In this document: piece by piece, positions 25,001 to 32,366 of the stretch
How positions within the stretch are numbered: the first letter of the stretch is position 1
Layout of the letters: each line of letters opens with the position of its first letter
Assembly: GCF_030128825.1 (NCBI RefSeq)
Contig: NZ_CP119127.1
Coordinates: forward strand, 2,790,001-2,854,000
Direction: 5' to 3'
Source of the DNA: Sphingobium sp. WTD-1
Lineage (GTDB): Bacteria > Pseudomonadota > Alphaproteobacteria > Sphingomonadales > Sphingomonadaceae
DNA: 64,000 nt
The notes under the pieces: generated by a model
The model's input: the letters and a program-made list of their open reading frames with translations, nothing else
Databases searched by the model: none
Told to the model about the DNA's origin: nothing
Position numbers and translations under genes: made by a program

Positions 25001-25125
25001 CCTGGGCGATCATGGGCGGCCTGATGGTCGCCACCATCCTTACCCTCATCGTCCTGCCCGCGCTCTACGAGCTGGTCTTCGACCGCCCGCAGCATCGCGC
25101 CGACAGCCAGGAGATTTCCGCATGA
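22030..25125 (+). CDS. RND-family inner-membrane efflux permease, 1031 aa
   Basis: Typical AcrB/HAE1-type pump: a first membrane helix (MVGFLLVLAAVAGLFSYMAL), a large periplasmic loop, a helix cluster with the proton-relay motif (GLLVDDAIIVVEAV), a second large loop, and a final helix set ending WAIMGGLMVATILTLIVLPA. ATG 22030 overlaps the fusion-protein stop; an open frame extends upstream through that gene but is not used. Energy source: proton motive force. The substrate is unknown; this subgroup is often called a generic efflux RND transporter. Confidence 0.92.
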   Translation: MSIDMKGMNLSRWALTHQQMVGFLLVLAAVAGLFSYMALGRKEDPEFTVKTMMITVGWPGATAQQMSQQVIKPIETVLTENIAEIDYVKSKARPGQATLNVTLISTVKSSAVPDIWYRIRKTVTDNRADLPDGVVGPAFNDEFGTTYGNIYAVTGDGFSYPVLKRYAETLRDRIQALPDVAKTQIIGAQDEAIYVTYDSARLAMSGISAQAIADALDTTNAVAASGIVEAGAERVRMQVTGDFASVEAIAATPIVANGKSVRLDAIARVERKPVDPATFRMRFGAKDAVGVGISLRSDGDVARLGEDLKRTIAALQSEMPVGVGIHTVSDQTHVVDESVGEFTTSLIEAIVIVLAVNFLSLGWRPGIVVALCIPLVLAMTFLCMLYIGIDLQRISLGALIIALGLLVDDAIIVVEAVATHLEAGWTRTRAAVSAYSVTAVPMLVGTLITVAGFLPIAMSKATASEYVISLFQVIAISLVLSWIVAVIFTPFIAYHLLPQRADARDDAGEPEEQYEGRFYGWFRRVLDRCLDRRKTVVAVALAMFLGSMLLFQIGVPRQFFPASDRPELVVDLQLSQNASFAQTQAVAARMEKLLARDDRVVSTTAYVGGGSPRFYLPLNVQTPDITLAELVLQTRDEEAREGVIASIQSLFAMHFPEARGRVSRLENGPSVGQPVQYRVAGPDLAQIVPVAKKLEELIRADSHARDVNSDLGEPLKAIRIDLDQDKVRAIGLSTQAVQQSLQAAIGGAGTTSFRDRDLALDVVLRLSAAERTDLGRIANLPISTPNGAVPLAQLGHVSAGSEPAVIYQRNRQPTITISADVEGEQASDLTKRIEPQIEALRRDLPSGASIVKGGSEEQSSINQKATMAAVPFAIFVIVILLMLQLQNVKRMLVVLATGPLALIGVALIMALFRIPFGFVAMLGSLALFGMVLRNSVILIAQIDTLSGHGLAMREAVREAAVHRLRPILLTALAAILAMIPLTRSTFWGPMAWAIMGGLMVATILTLIVLPALYELVFDRPQHRADSQEISA

Positions 25126-26456
25126 AGCGCCTTTTCCTCTGTACCGCAGCGGCCATGCTCGCGCCGCCCGCCCATGCGACCGACCTCATGGAGGCATGGC
25201 AAGCAGCGGCGGCGCATGATCCCGATCATCTGGGCGCGCAGGCTGAGCGCGACGCGGGGCAGGAGGCCGCCGTTCAGGCGCGGGCGCTCAAGCGGCCCAG
25301 CGTACAGCTTCAGGGCGGATACCAATATAATGTCACAGAAACCAACGCCCGTTTCCCGGAAGAACTGGACCCGGTCTTTACCGGAAGCCGATCGAGCGGC
25401 CGGGCGACCGTTGGCGTGCAGGCGGTTCAGCCTTTGTATGATGCATCTAAACATGCACAGTCGATCCAGCTGCGCGAAAAGGCGGCCGGCGCCGATGTGC
25501 AGTTTGCCGGCGAGCAGCAACAACTCATCCTTCGTGTATCGCAGGCCTATTTCAAGGTGCTGGCGGCCGAGGACAGGCTAAGCTCCTATCAGGCACAGGT
25601 CGATGCGGCAGAACAGCAACGGCGCGCTGCGCAGGCGCGTTTCGATGCCGGGCGCGCGCGCATCACCGACGTGCGCGAGGCGGAGGCCCGCCGCGACGCG
25701 AGTGAAGCACAGCGCATCGGCGCCGAGGCCGAGTTGGCCTATGCCCGTGCCGATTTTTCCGAACTGACGGGCTTGCCGGCGGAAGGGTTGGACCGACCCG
25801 CCGGGAATTTCGCCGCGCCGTTGCCGCTCGTGACGCTGGAAGCATCCATCGAGCAGGCGGAGCGTCAGTCGCCGCTGGTGAAGGCGGCCGAGCATCAGGC
25901 AAAGGCCGCAGGAGCCGATATCGACCGCTACGGCCTTGCGGGACGCCCCGTCGTCGAAGGCGTCGCCGGTTATCAGGGCCAGTATCGGCTGGGCGGGGAA
26001 GGGGGCAATGGCATCATTCCCGACCGCATCCAGTCGGCGTCGGCCGGGCTGCGTATCACCATTCCGCTCTATGCCGGTGGGGCGATTCAGTCGAAGGAAC
26101 GGGAAGCCCGCGCCAACGCCGTCAAGGCCGAGCGCGCCCTGGATGCCGCGCGGCGGGATGCTCGTCTTCAGGCGCAGCAGGCCTGGCATGCCGTATCGAC
26201 CGGCGCGCGCCGCATAGCGGCCCTGAACACCGCGAACCGATCGGCCGGCTTGCAGCAGGATGCCGCCAATACCGGGCGGGAGGTAGGCATCCGCACGCAG
26301 GATGATGTCCTGAATGCGCAGAGCCAGAGCTTTTCGACCGACCGCGACCGGCGTCAGGCCATATATGATTATATGACGGCCCGGCTCCAGCTCGCCGCCG
26401 CGACCGGCGATCTGGGCGATGAGACGCTGACCGGAGTGAATGCGCTGATGAAATGA
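25122..26456 (+). CDS. TolC-family outer-membrane efflux protein, 444 aa
   Basis: The signal peptide is MKRLFLCTAAAMLAPPAHA. Two tandem outer-membrane efflux repeats follow, each with long alpha-helical barrel segments (AAEQQRRAAQARFDAGRARI; TDVREAEARRDASEAQRIGA) and beta-strand segments. It is coupled to the pump gene by ATGA and completes a tripartite efflux system within one operon. It resembles type I/RND TolC proteins of normal length. Confidence 0.9.
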   Translation: MKRLFLCTAAAMLAPPAHATDLMEAWQAAAAHDPDHLGAQAERDAGQEAAVQARALKRPSVQLQGGYQYNVTETNARFPEELDPVFTGSRSSGRATVGVQAVQPLYDASKHAQSIQLREKAAGADVQFAGEQQQLILRVSQAYFKVLAAEDRLSSYQAQVDAAEQQRRAAQARFDAGRARITDVREAEARRDASEAQRIGAEAELAYARADFSELTGLPAEGLDRPAGNFAAPLPLVTLEASIEQAERQSPLVKAAEHQAKAAGADIDRYGLAGRPVVEGVAGYQGQYRLGGEGGNGIIPDRIQSASAGLRITIPLYAGGAIQSKEREARANAVKAERALDAARRDARLQAQQAWHAVSTGARRIAALNTANRSAGLQQDAANTGREVGIRTQDDVLNAQSQSFSTDRDRRQAIYDYMTARLQLAAATGDLGDETLTGVNALMK

Positions 26457-26469
26457 TCGTGTCTGGCGA

Positions 26470-26889
26470 TCAGGCGGCGATCAGGCCGGTCGAAGCGACG
26501 GTACGCTTCACCGGCTCGCCGCTGTCGATGTTAAAGGCCATGTCTATCATGATGTGCAGCGACCTGATGGCATGGCGGAAAGCGCTCGCCAGCGCGACGC
26601 TGCATTCGTGGACCAATTGGCGCTCGCGCCCTTCGATCATGTCGAGCAGTCGCCATTCATCCTCCGACAGGGCCAGGCCGGCACCGCAGCGAAACGGATG
26701 CCCCAGCACGAGTTCGGATAGCCTCATCAGGCTGTCGCAGGCGGGAGCCAGCTGTCCGCAACCGTGGCGGGCGAGCTTGCGGTAGAGATGCGGCTGGGCA
26801 GGGATGTGCAGGTGCCGCGCCCGACACCACTGACGGGCGGCGGTCAGCACCAGCTGCTGTTGAATGCTGAAGGAAAATGTCGCAGCCAT
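26470..26889 (-). CDS. Hypothetical protein, 139 aa
   Basis: Soluble, histidine- and cysteine-containing protein (SFSIQQQLVLTAARQWCRAR at the start, RQLVHECSVALASAFRHAIR later). No domain is recognised. It is the last gene of a minus-strand set beginning at 28645, 22 bases after the 65-aa gene. The ribosome site (CCGAAAGGACAGCCC) is acceptable. Confidence 0.6.
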   Translation of the reverse strand: MAATFSFSIQQQLVLTAARQWCRARHLHIPAQPHLYRKLARHGCGQLAPACDSLMRLSELVLGHPFRCGAGLALSEDEWRLLDMIEGRERQLVHECSVALASAFRHAIRSLHIMIDMAFNIDSGEPVKRTVASTGLIAA

Positions 26890-26911
26890 GGGCTGTCCTT
26901 TCGGGGCAAGA

Positions 26912-27109
26912 TCATCTTATCGGGGCAACACGTTCCAGGCCGGGATCGGGGCGGCCATGGTCGGCCCTTGGATTTTCCAGCGTGACCGTCACGATGCCGT
27001 TGAGCAGTGACAGGCCGGTCAGGCCGCCAGCTAATATTTCTGGTGCGAACATATTGTCGACCAGCGGAATTTCAGGAAGCGGCGGCTGGATGGGGGGATG
27101 CATCTTCAT
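26912..27109 (-). CDS. Small hypothetical protein, 65 aa
   Basis: Frame from ATG 27109 (MKMHPPIQPPLPEIPLVDNM), then FAPEILAGGLTGLSLLNGIV and a strand-like TVTLENPRADHG. It overlaps the end of the DUF4410-like gene by 38 bases; a start at 27052 would avoid the overlap but lacks a ribosome site. Similar short sphingomonad proteins occur beside envelope genes. Function unknown. Confidence 0.55.
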   Translation of the reverse strand: MKMHPPIQPPLPEIPLVDNMFAPEILAGGLTGLSLLNGIVTVTLENPRADHGRPDPGLERVAPIR

Positions 27110-27806
27110 TGCGGGAACCTTGCTGGCAAGAGGGGGAGGGGCAGCCCTTGTCGGATGGCCAGGGCCAGCCGGACGCGCGGTACAATTGCCGCGTTTGCTT
27201 GACGATGAGAGCGGCGGATCGCTTGGCGCCTCCGTCCAGCCCGCTGCGGCGTCCCACCAGCAGGCTGACGCCACCACCGATGGCAAGGCGCGACAATTCG
27301 CCGGTGGCGGCCGCCACAGCGCCCGGCACGATCAGGCCGGGCTTGCGCCCATCCTTGGCGGTGGCGGAAAAGGACATGGCCGGGCCGGCTTGTCCGGCGA
27401 TGTCGAACGAGGCTTTGGTGAGCAGGGCTGATCGACCCGCGCCGAAGCCGATCAGCAACCGTTCGGTGCTGTTGCCGGGGTCCGCCCGGACGATCTGGAC
27501 TCTTACCGTGGCTTCGCCGGGAGAGGGCTGCCCGTCCGGCGTGACGGAGGCGGGGAGGCCAGCCTTGCGATAGGCCTTGACCAGTTCGGCCTGCAGACGA
27601 TGCGCGGCCTTGCCCGCATCGGGATCGGACCGGATGTCCGGCGCCAGCGTCACCCGCACCCCAATGGCGCCGGGTATCTGCTGCGACCGCGCGGGCGCCA
27701 TGCTGAGGTCATGGACGGCTGTGCCGGCGCACGCTGGCAACAACAGCAGGGCGCCGACCAGCGGTATCGCCGCTGCGCACATCCGGCCCCTTTCCGCCAT
27801 GGTCAT
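27072..27806 (-). CDS. DUF4410-like lipoprotein, 244 aa
   Basis: The signal ends in lipobox LLLLPACAG. The central region (RLQAELVKAYRKAGLPASVT, then ATVRVQIVRADPGN, and RLLIGFGAGRSALLTKASFD) fits the DUF4410-type pattern of a small periplasmic domain with a glycine-rich FGAGRS turn. The start overlaps the upstream gene by ATGA, so it is co-translated. The C-terminal 30 residues are low-complexity. Function unknown; envelope-attached. Confidence 0.7.
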   Translation of the reverse strand: MTMAERGRMCAAAIPLVGALLLLPACAGTAVHDLSMAPARSQQIPGAIGVRVTLAPDIRSDPDAGKAAHRLQAELVKAYRKAGLPASVTPDGQPSPGEATVRVQIVRADPGNSTERLLIGFGAGRSALLTKASFDIAGQAGPAMSFSATAKDGRKPGLIVPGAVAAATGELSRLAIGGGVSLLVGRRSGLDGGAKRSAALIVKQTRQLYRASGWPWPSDKGCPSPSCQQGSRNEDASPHPAAAS

Positions 27807-28645
27807 TCGCCGCCACCTTCGCCGGCAAGGTCGACAGGCAATGCCTGGACGCCGGGCGCGTCCGCCCTTGCCGCCGCGGGCACGGGCGCAGGCACGCCGA
27901 TGCCCGAGCGCGTCAGGCGAAATCCGAAGGCATAGACCCTGCCGTCAAAGGCGACATTGACCCTGATATCGGCCGGATGGCCGGCGTCCCGATCGATCGG
28001 CAGGATGACCATGCCGCCAAAGCTGCTGCCGGGGTCGATCGTGGTCGTCTGTAAGATCTGGGTTCCCAACTGGTCCAGCGTGTAGTCGAGCTTGCGGTCG
28101 ATGCCGCCGATCACCATCGCGCCGCCTGCGACCGCGGCCGTCGCGCCGATCACGCCAGGCGTATCGTCCTGCCAGTGAATGGCCTGGGTAAAGCCGCCGC
28201 GCGGGCCACGGACATGGCGATAATAGCTGCCCTGGTTCGATGCGGTGGATGCGACGCCTGCCAGCACGCCGGCGAACAGCGCAGTACCGATCTTCGCCTG
28301 GCGTGCCTTCCGCTCGGCTGCTTCCGCCAGTTGCGCATAGGTGGGAACGGGTGTCGGAATGCCGTTCACGACAGCGGTGATATTTTCCATCCCCAGATTG
28401 GCGGGGCGGCCGTCATGGTTGAAGATGGCAATGGAAAAGGCGGCGCGTCCGTCTTCCACCGGCAGGGGCCGAATTTCGACGGTGGCCGTCGGTGATTTCA
28501 GGGAAATGGTCGCGCTGCCATGCTGATAGCGCGCCGTTTCCGCGCCAATCTGCTGTGGATAGAGCGTCATGGCCGGGGCAGCATTGGCGATAGTCGACAC
28601 GCTGGCGAGCAATGCGGTCGCGACCGCGATCGGATAATGGTTCAT
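27803..28645 (-). CDS. Exported hypothetical protein, 280 aa
   Basis: The signal peptide is MNHYPIAVATALLASVSTIA, ending NAAPA. The mature part has immunoglobulin-like strands (TVEIRPLPVEDGRAAFSIAI), a glycine/alanine hydrophobic stretch (IGTALFAGVLAGVASTA) and a C-terminal strand-rich domain (IRVNVAFDGRVYAFGFRL). ATG 28645 follows AAAGG; the longer frame to 28780 runs through strong hairpins and is rejected. It leads a four-gene operon. No family is recognised. Confidence 0.7.
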   Translation of the reverse strand: MNHYPIAVATALLASVSTIANAAPAMTLYPQQIGAETARYQHGSATISLKSPTATVEIRPLPVEDGRAAFSIAIFNHDGRPANLGMENITAVVNGIPTPVPTYAQLAEAAERKARQAKIGTALFAGVLAGVASTASNQGSYYRHVRGPRGGFTQAIHWQDDTPGVIGATAAVAGGAMVIGGIDRKLDYTLDQLGTQILQTTTIDPGSSFGGMVILPIDRDAGHPADIRVNVAFDGRVYAFGFRLTRSGIGVPAPVPAAARADAPGVQALPVDLAGEGGGE

Positions 28646-28668
28646 GGTGAAGCCTTTCGAACAAGAAG

Positions 28669-28707
28669 ACGCGGTGCGGATCCGGGGGGCGAGGATCCGC
28701 ACCGCGT
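28669..28707 (-). promoter_or_regulatory. 15-bp perfect leader hairpin
   Basis: ACGCGGTGCGGATCC (28669-28683) and its exact complement (28693-28707) are separated by 9 bases. On the minus strand it is followed by TTCTTGTT, 24 bases ahead of the start codon at 28645. It looks like an attenuator or a stabilising 5' leader structure. Confidence 0.6.
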
Positions 28708-28709
28708 CG

Positions 28710-28753
28710 GCGCTGGCCGTCCAGGGGGAGGAGCAAGGGACAACAGCCAGCGC
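28710..28753 (-). repeat. Second leader inverted repeat
   Basis: GCGCTGGC (28710-28717) and GCCAGCGC (28746-28753) flank a purine-rich loop of 28 bases, directly upstream of the 15-bp hairpin. The two structures are adjacent in the same leader. Confidence 0.45.
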
Positions 28754-28789
28754 AAAGGGGAAATTGCGGTATGCAATCAAGGGGACGGA

Positions 28790-29890
28790 TCGGGCCGCAG
28801 GATGATCCGTGTCCAGTGTCGATCGTCCTGCCGCATAACCGCCTCCTTGATGTCTGAGGCTGTTATCGGCCCTTCAGGCAACAGGAGTTGGCGACGATTG
28901 TAAATCTTTGTGACGCCCGGTCGGCTTTGGGGATGCGCAGCGTGCTGGCCGAGTTGGGTATCGCCATCTCGGTCGGGATCTTGATGGCACTTCAGATGGC
29001 AGGCGAGATCGTTGATGGGGAGTCCATGCTCGACTTACCGGACGTAGTGAACATCGTTGTCGTGCTGGGAGGGCATGGGTGCGCGTGCCGTCCGCATCGA
29101 CGACCGTGACATAGAACTGAGTGATCCAGGTGAACCGGTCGTTCCAGTTGTTCTTTAAAAGCAGAACCTCATTGCCGCTGCTCGCCGCATCGAAGGTGCT
29201 GGCGACCTGGAACATTCAATGGGCGGCCGTGACGGTCAATCCGTGGCAGAGAAGCCCTTGCTTCAGGCGTAGGGACATATCTTCGATTTCACGATCCATC
29301 GACGGCGGAGGCCCTTTCTTGCCGATCATCTAGTAACAGTCTGAGTTGAGGCAATCATCTTGGTGAAGGTCTATCCTGGAGATCTGCACCGGATCCTCCA
29401 TCGCGACTCATCGACCAAAAGCCATACCGGTGTCGCAGCGATTGTAATCCCTTGTTGGGCGGCCACGAAGGTTCGCAACGAGCAAACGGCAGGTTCCGAA
29501 ACAAGCTGCCGTTAGAAGCCCGAGCGGTGAACGACGCATTTTGGTCGGTTGCCGACTCCGAACGACCGTCAGCTATCCACGCATCCCGGCTCCGAACCGG
29601 ACAGTCGCCTACCGGCCAATCGCGGTCATTTACATGCGAGATACCCATTCAAGCTGCTGGTCGCAGGCGGGCCGTTGATTGAGGGAATTCTTCGTCGAGT
29701 GATGGGCCCAACCAAAATCCATCAAGCGTTGTGCAGGGGAGGATCAGTGCTGCGCAAGCGGGGAGGGTTTTACACTGAACCTGCCTTCAATGCGTAGCCC
29801 GCCCGTGGCGGTCTCGCGTCGCCATGTAGCGTAGAGCGAATTGAGCGTGCAACGTGGCGTCGATTGTAATGTCCTCAGGACTTGCTCGCA
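28790..29890. other. 1.1-kb stretch with no intact gene
   Basis: Short frames only. A minus-strand piece at 29065-29215 (FTWITQFYVTVVDADGT) has protein-like composition and may be a fragment of a decayed gene, but it has no context to name it. A hairpin AACGGCAG/CTGCCGTT lies at 29485-29513. The region probably marks a junction made by past insertion or deletion beside the recombinase module. Confidence 0.4.
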
Positions 29891-30259
29891 TCATGAGTCG
29901 GCCGGCCGTGGTTTTGGCAGCATTGAGCGCAATTGCCGGAGTTCCGCGTCTTTGGCTTCCAACGCAGCCTCCAGCATGATGATACGATTGAGCAACTGGT
30001 TGATCACGTTTCGCAGCTCGGCCTTGCCGCTCGTGCTTTGTGGTTTAGCCTTCGGCGGCTTCGGAGCTTCATCGAACAAAGCGAGAAGTTTGGAGCATCG
30101 ATAGGCCGTCGCTCGACTGACCCCCGCCTCGCGCGCAACATTGGTTATGCTCAGCTTGCCATTCGTCGCGGTGCCTTTGCCGTCGCGCAAGCGGTTATAG
30201 GCGTCAAGCAGCGCGACGGTGGCTTGCGATTTCCGGGGAGGGTTCGCTTTCGTCGTCAT
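29891..30259 (-). CDS. TnpC-like small HTH/coiled-coil protein, 122 aa
   Basis: A basic N-terminus is followed by a helix-turn-helix (SITNVAREAGVSRATAYRCS) and a coiled coil (LNRIIMLEAALEAKDAELRQ). Size and layout match TnpC-type accessory proteins of Tn554-like transposons, which influence transposition frequency. It overlaps the 702-aa recombinase by four bases (ATGA), forming the tail of a four-gene unit. Confidence 0.65.
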   Translation of the reverse strand: MTTKANPPRKSQATVALLDAYNRLRDGKGTATNGKLSITNVAREAGVSRATAYRCSKLLALFDEAPKPPKAKPQSTSGKAELRNVINQLLNRIIMLEAALEAKDAELRQLRSMLPKPRPADS

Positions 30260-32364
30260 CGTTCGACCTGTTCCAGCAACTGCCTGTAAATATCGATCTG
30301 TGCCTCAATGGCGTGTTTCTGGATCGGGCTGATGTTCTTGCCATTTTTCATGGTCTCGGCATCTGCGATGCATGATTGCAGAGCCAGCACATGCCGCCTC
30401 GCCACCACGCTGTTCGGACAACGAGCAGGCTGGCACCTCGTAAATGCCGGCTGCGCCTCAGCTCCTTTCACCTTCAAGCAGAGGGCGTGGTCGGCATAGA
30501 AGAAGCAGTCGTTGATATAACCCGGATGAAGCGTGACGGCGGTGTTCGAGAGCATTTTTGCGCGGCGCCGATCATCAACGACCGTGCCGGGCAGATCTCC
30601 GATCTTGTTTCTGATGCTTGTAAATTCGGCGACGAGTTTCGATCGCATGGGGCCGCCTGGATTGATCCCTGCCTTCCAGTCCTCGTACATCTCGACGATA
30701 TCGCTGAGCTGAGCGAGGCGACGTTCCTCTTCGATCTCCGAACGGAAGCCGGATTGGGAAGTGCCCGCATAGCCTTCGAACATCATGGCGCTCGCGTGCC
30801 CATATTGTATCATGCCCGCGATCACGCCGAAGGGCTGACTGGCGATGTACCATGCAAGGGTGCGGCGGAGCTGACGCGTGCGCCACCGCCAGGGTTCATC
30901 ACCCTCGTCCGGGATATGATAAAGTGCCAGTATGCGGTCGGCTTCGGCGGGCGCCGCCGCTGCCATTTCTTCGGCGAGCCGGCGACACTCTTTGGCAAAG
31001 TAATTCAGGTATACGGTCGATTGATGCGCCGTAAGCTGGACATTGCCCACCCCCCGAATCAAGGCCGGTTTGAACAGGGGCTCATCATCTCGCGGCGCTT
31101 CCGTTCGATCGGCGCTGTTGTGTAGATAGTCCTGCAACCGTATTGCTGCCAATACGGCCCTGGCAACAGGCTCTATCACGGTCCAGCGATGTTCAGCGCC
31201 GTCGACGTTTTTACGGGTTTTGAAGATTCTTCCGACGAGTTCGTAGCCCTTAACCTTCCCATGTTCGTCGCGCATGAGTCTGAGGCAACCACGCTTGAGC
31301 GCGGCCGCTTCCTCGCCGCGCATTCCTGATAATAGGCCGATTACGAGATAGCACGCGGCTATCGCCGGTATGAAGGTATAACGGCTGCTGAAGCTGGGAA
31401 GATGCGACCGCCACGCAATGTTTGTTCCTGGCATGCTGGCCCAACCACTGCTTGCGCCTGGGCGCTCGGTTCCGAGTTGCGAGATTGCCTTCTCGAGCAT
31501 AGCTGAGCGTGCCTTCAGCACTGCCACGCCGAGGCCGCTGGCCTTGCAGATTTCTGGCCACGCGGGTCGACCATCTTGGGTCGCCGGTACTCCAGAGCCC
31601 GATGCTTCAAGCGCATCCAAATAAGCGCGCAGGCGCTGGTCGCTTAGTTTCGGTGACACTCTCTGCCGACGCGCGGCGATGTTGATGCCAGCTATACGAT
31701 GTCGGGCGATAAGATCGTCGATCCCATGATGGACGTAGAACATGGCCCACCGCAACGCCGGCGCGCTAATGGCTTCCGGTATTCGCGGTGTGACATTTTC
31801 TCGGCCACCCCGGTATCCCGCGATCCTAGTCGCTGAACGGTTACCCCAAGGAGCTATCTCGATTCCCCGGAACGACAGGGAGGGCGTATAGAGCGCAAGT
31901 CGCCGTACGCAGAGGATCTTGTAGACAAGAGTTGCCGGTGCGAGGTGCCGCTTCGCGGACAGCCACTGATCCAGCCAAGGCTGATCGATCTCGTGGAGTC
32001 GAAGTCCGGCTTCCCGCACTTCTTGTAGAAAATGCCGGATTATATTGCCGACCTGCATCAGCGAACCAGGTTTCAGGACGCCGAGGCGGCCGCGCACATT
32101 GTCTCGGGAGTCGTAGTTTAAAGACAGGAACAGGTATTCTCGTATGAGCTCCCGCTCATCAGCATCGGCGATCCGACCGAAGCAGATACAGGCTTCATGG
32201 GCCTTTGTCGGCCGCGCGATGGCACATTCGAGCAGCCACTTATCGTCCCCGACCAGAGAGATATTCTGCTGCTCACGGCCACTCACGACCATCTGGGGCG
32301 GAATCACCAATGCCGAACGGTCAATCCGCCAAGATGCTTCGGCACGTTCCAGAACCCGACGCAT
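30256..32364 (-). CDS. Large tyrosine-recombinase-like protein, 702 aa
   Basis: Third recombinase of the set. The catalytic region shows arginine in LLSGMRGEEAAALKRG, the HxxR-equivalent box as RTRQLRRTLAWYIA (first histidine replaced), GHASAMM and tyrosine in FEGYAG. The C-terminus has a cysteine group (HALCLK...FTRCQPARCPN) that could bind zinc. The N-terminal 250 residues resemble a core-binding domain. It lies two bases after the 590-aa gene. It probably works with its two partners in cutting and joining element ends. Confidence 0.72.
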   Translation of the reverse strand: MRRVLERAEASWRIDRSALVIPPQMVVSGREQQNISLVGDDKWLLECAIARPTKAHEACICFGRIADADERELIREYLFLSLNYDSRDNVRGRLGVLKPGSLMQVGNIIRHFLQEVREAGLRLHEIDQPWLDQWLSAKRHLAPATLVYKILCVRRLALYTPSLSFRGIEIAPWGNRSATRIAGYRGGRENVTPRIPEAISAPALRWAMFYVHHGIDDLIARHRIAGINIAARRQRVSPKLSDQRLRAYLDALEASGSGVPATQDGRPAWPEICKASGLGVAVLKARSAMLEKAISQLGTERPGASSGWASMPGTNIAWRSHLPSFSSRYTFIPAIAACYLVIGLLSGMRGEEAAALKRGCLRLMRDEHGKVKGYELVGRIFKTRKNVDGAEHRWTVIEPVARAVLAAIRLQDYLHNSADRTEAPRDDEPLFKPALIRGVGNVQLTAHQSTVYLNYFAKECRRLAEEMAAAAPAEADRILALYHIPDEGDEPWRWRTRQLRRTLAWYIASQPFGVIAGMIQYGHASAMMFEGYAGTSQSGFRSEIEEERRLAQLSDIVEMYEDWKAGINPGGPMRSKLVAEFTSIRNKIGDLPGTVVDDRRRAKMLSNTAVTLHPGYINDCFFYADHALCLKVKGAEAQPAFTRCQPARCPNSVVARRHVLALQSCIADAETMKNGKNISPIQKHAIEAQIDIYRQLLEQVER

Positions 32365-32366
32365 GT

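Noticed and set aside
22702..25095. 797-aa minus-strand open frame over the RND pump
   Set aside because: Histidine/arginine/aspartate-rich shadow of the pump gene, no ribosome site, typical of GC-rich antisense frames.
28874..29215. 113-aa minus-strand frame with a protein-like N-terminus
   Set aside because: Only the first 50 residues look protein-like; the rest is arginine-rich. Kept only as a possible fragment of a decayed gene.
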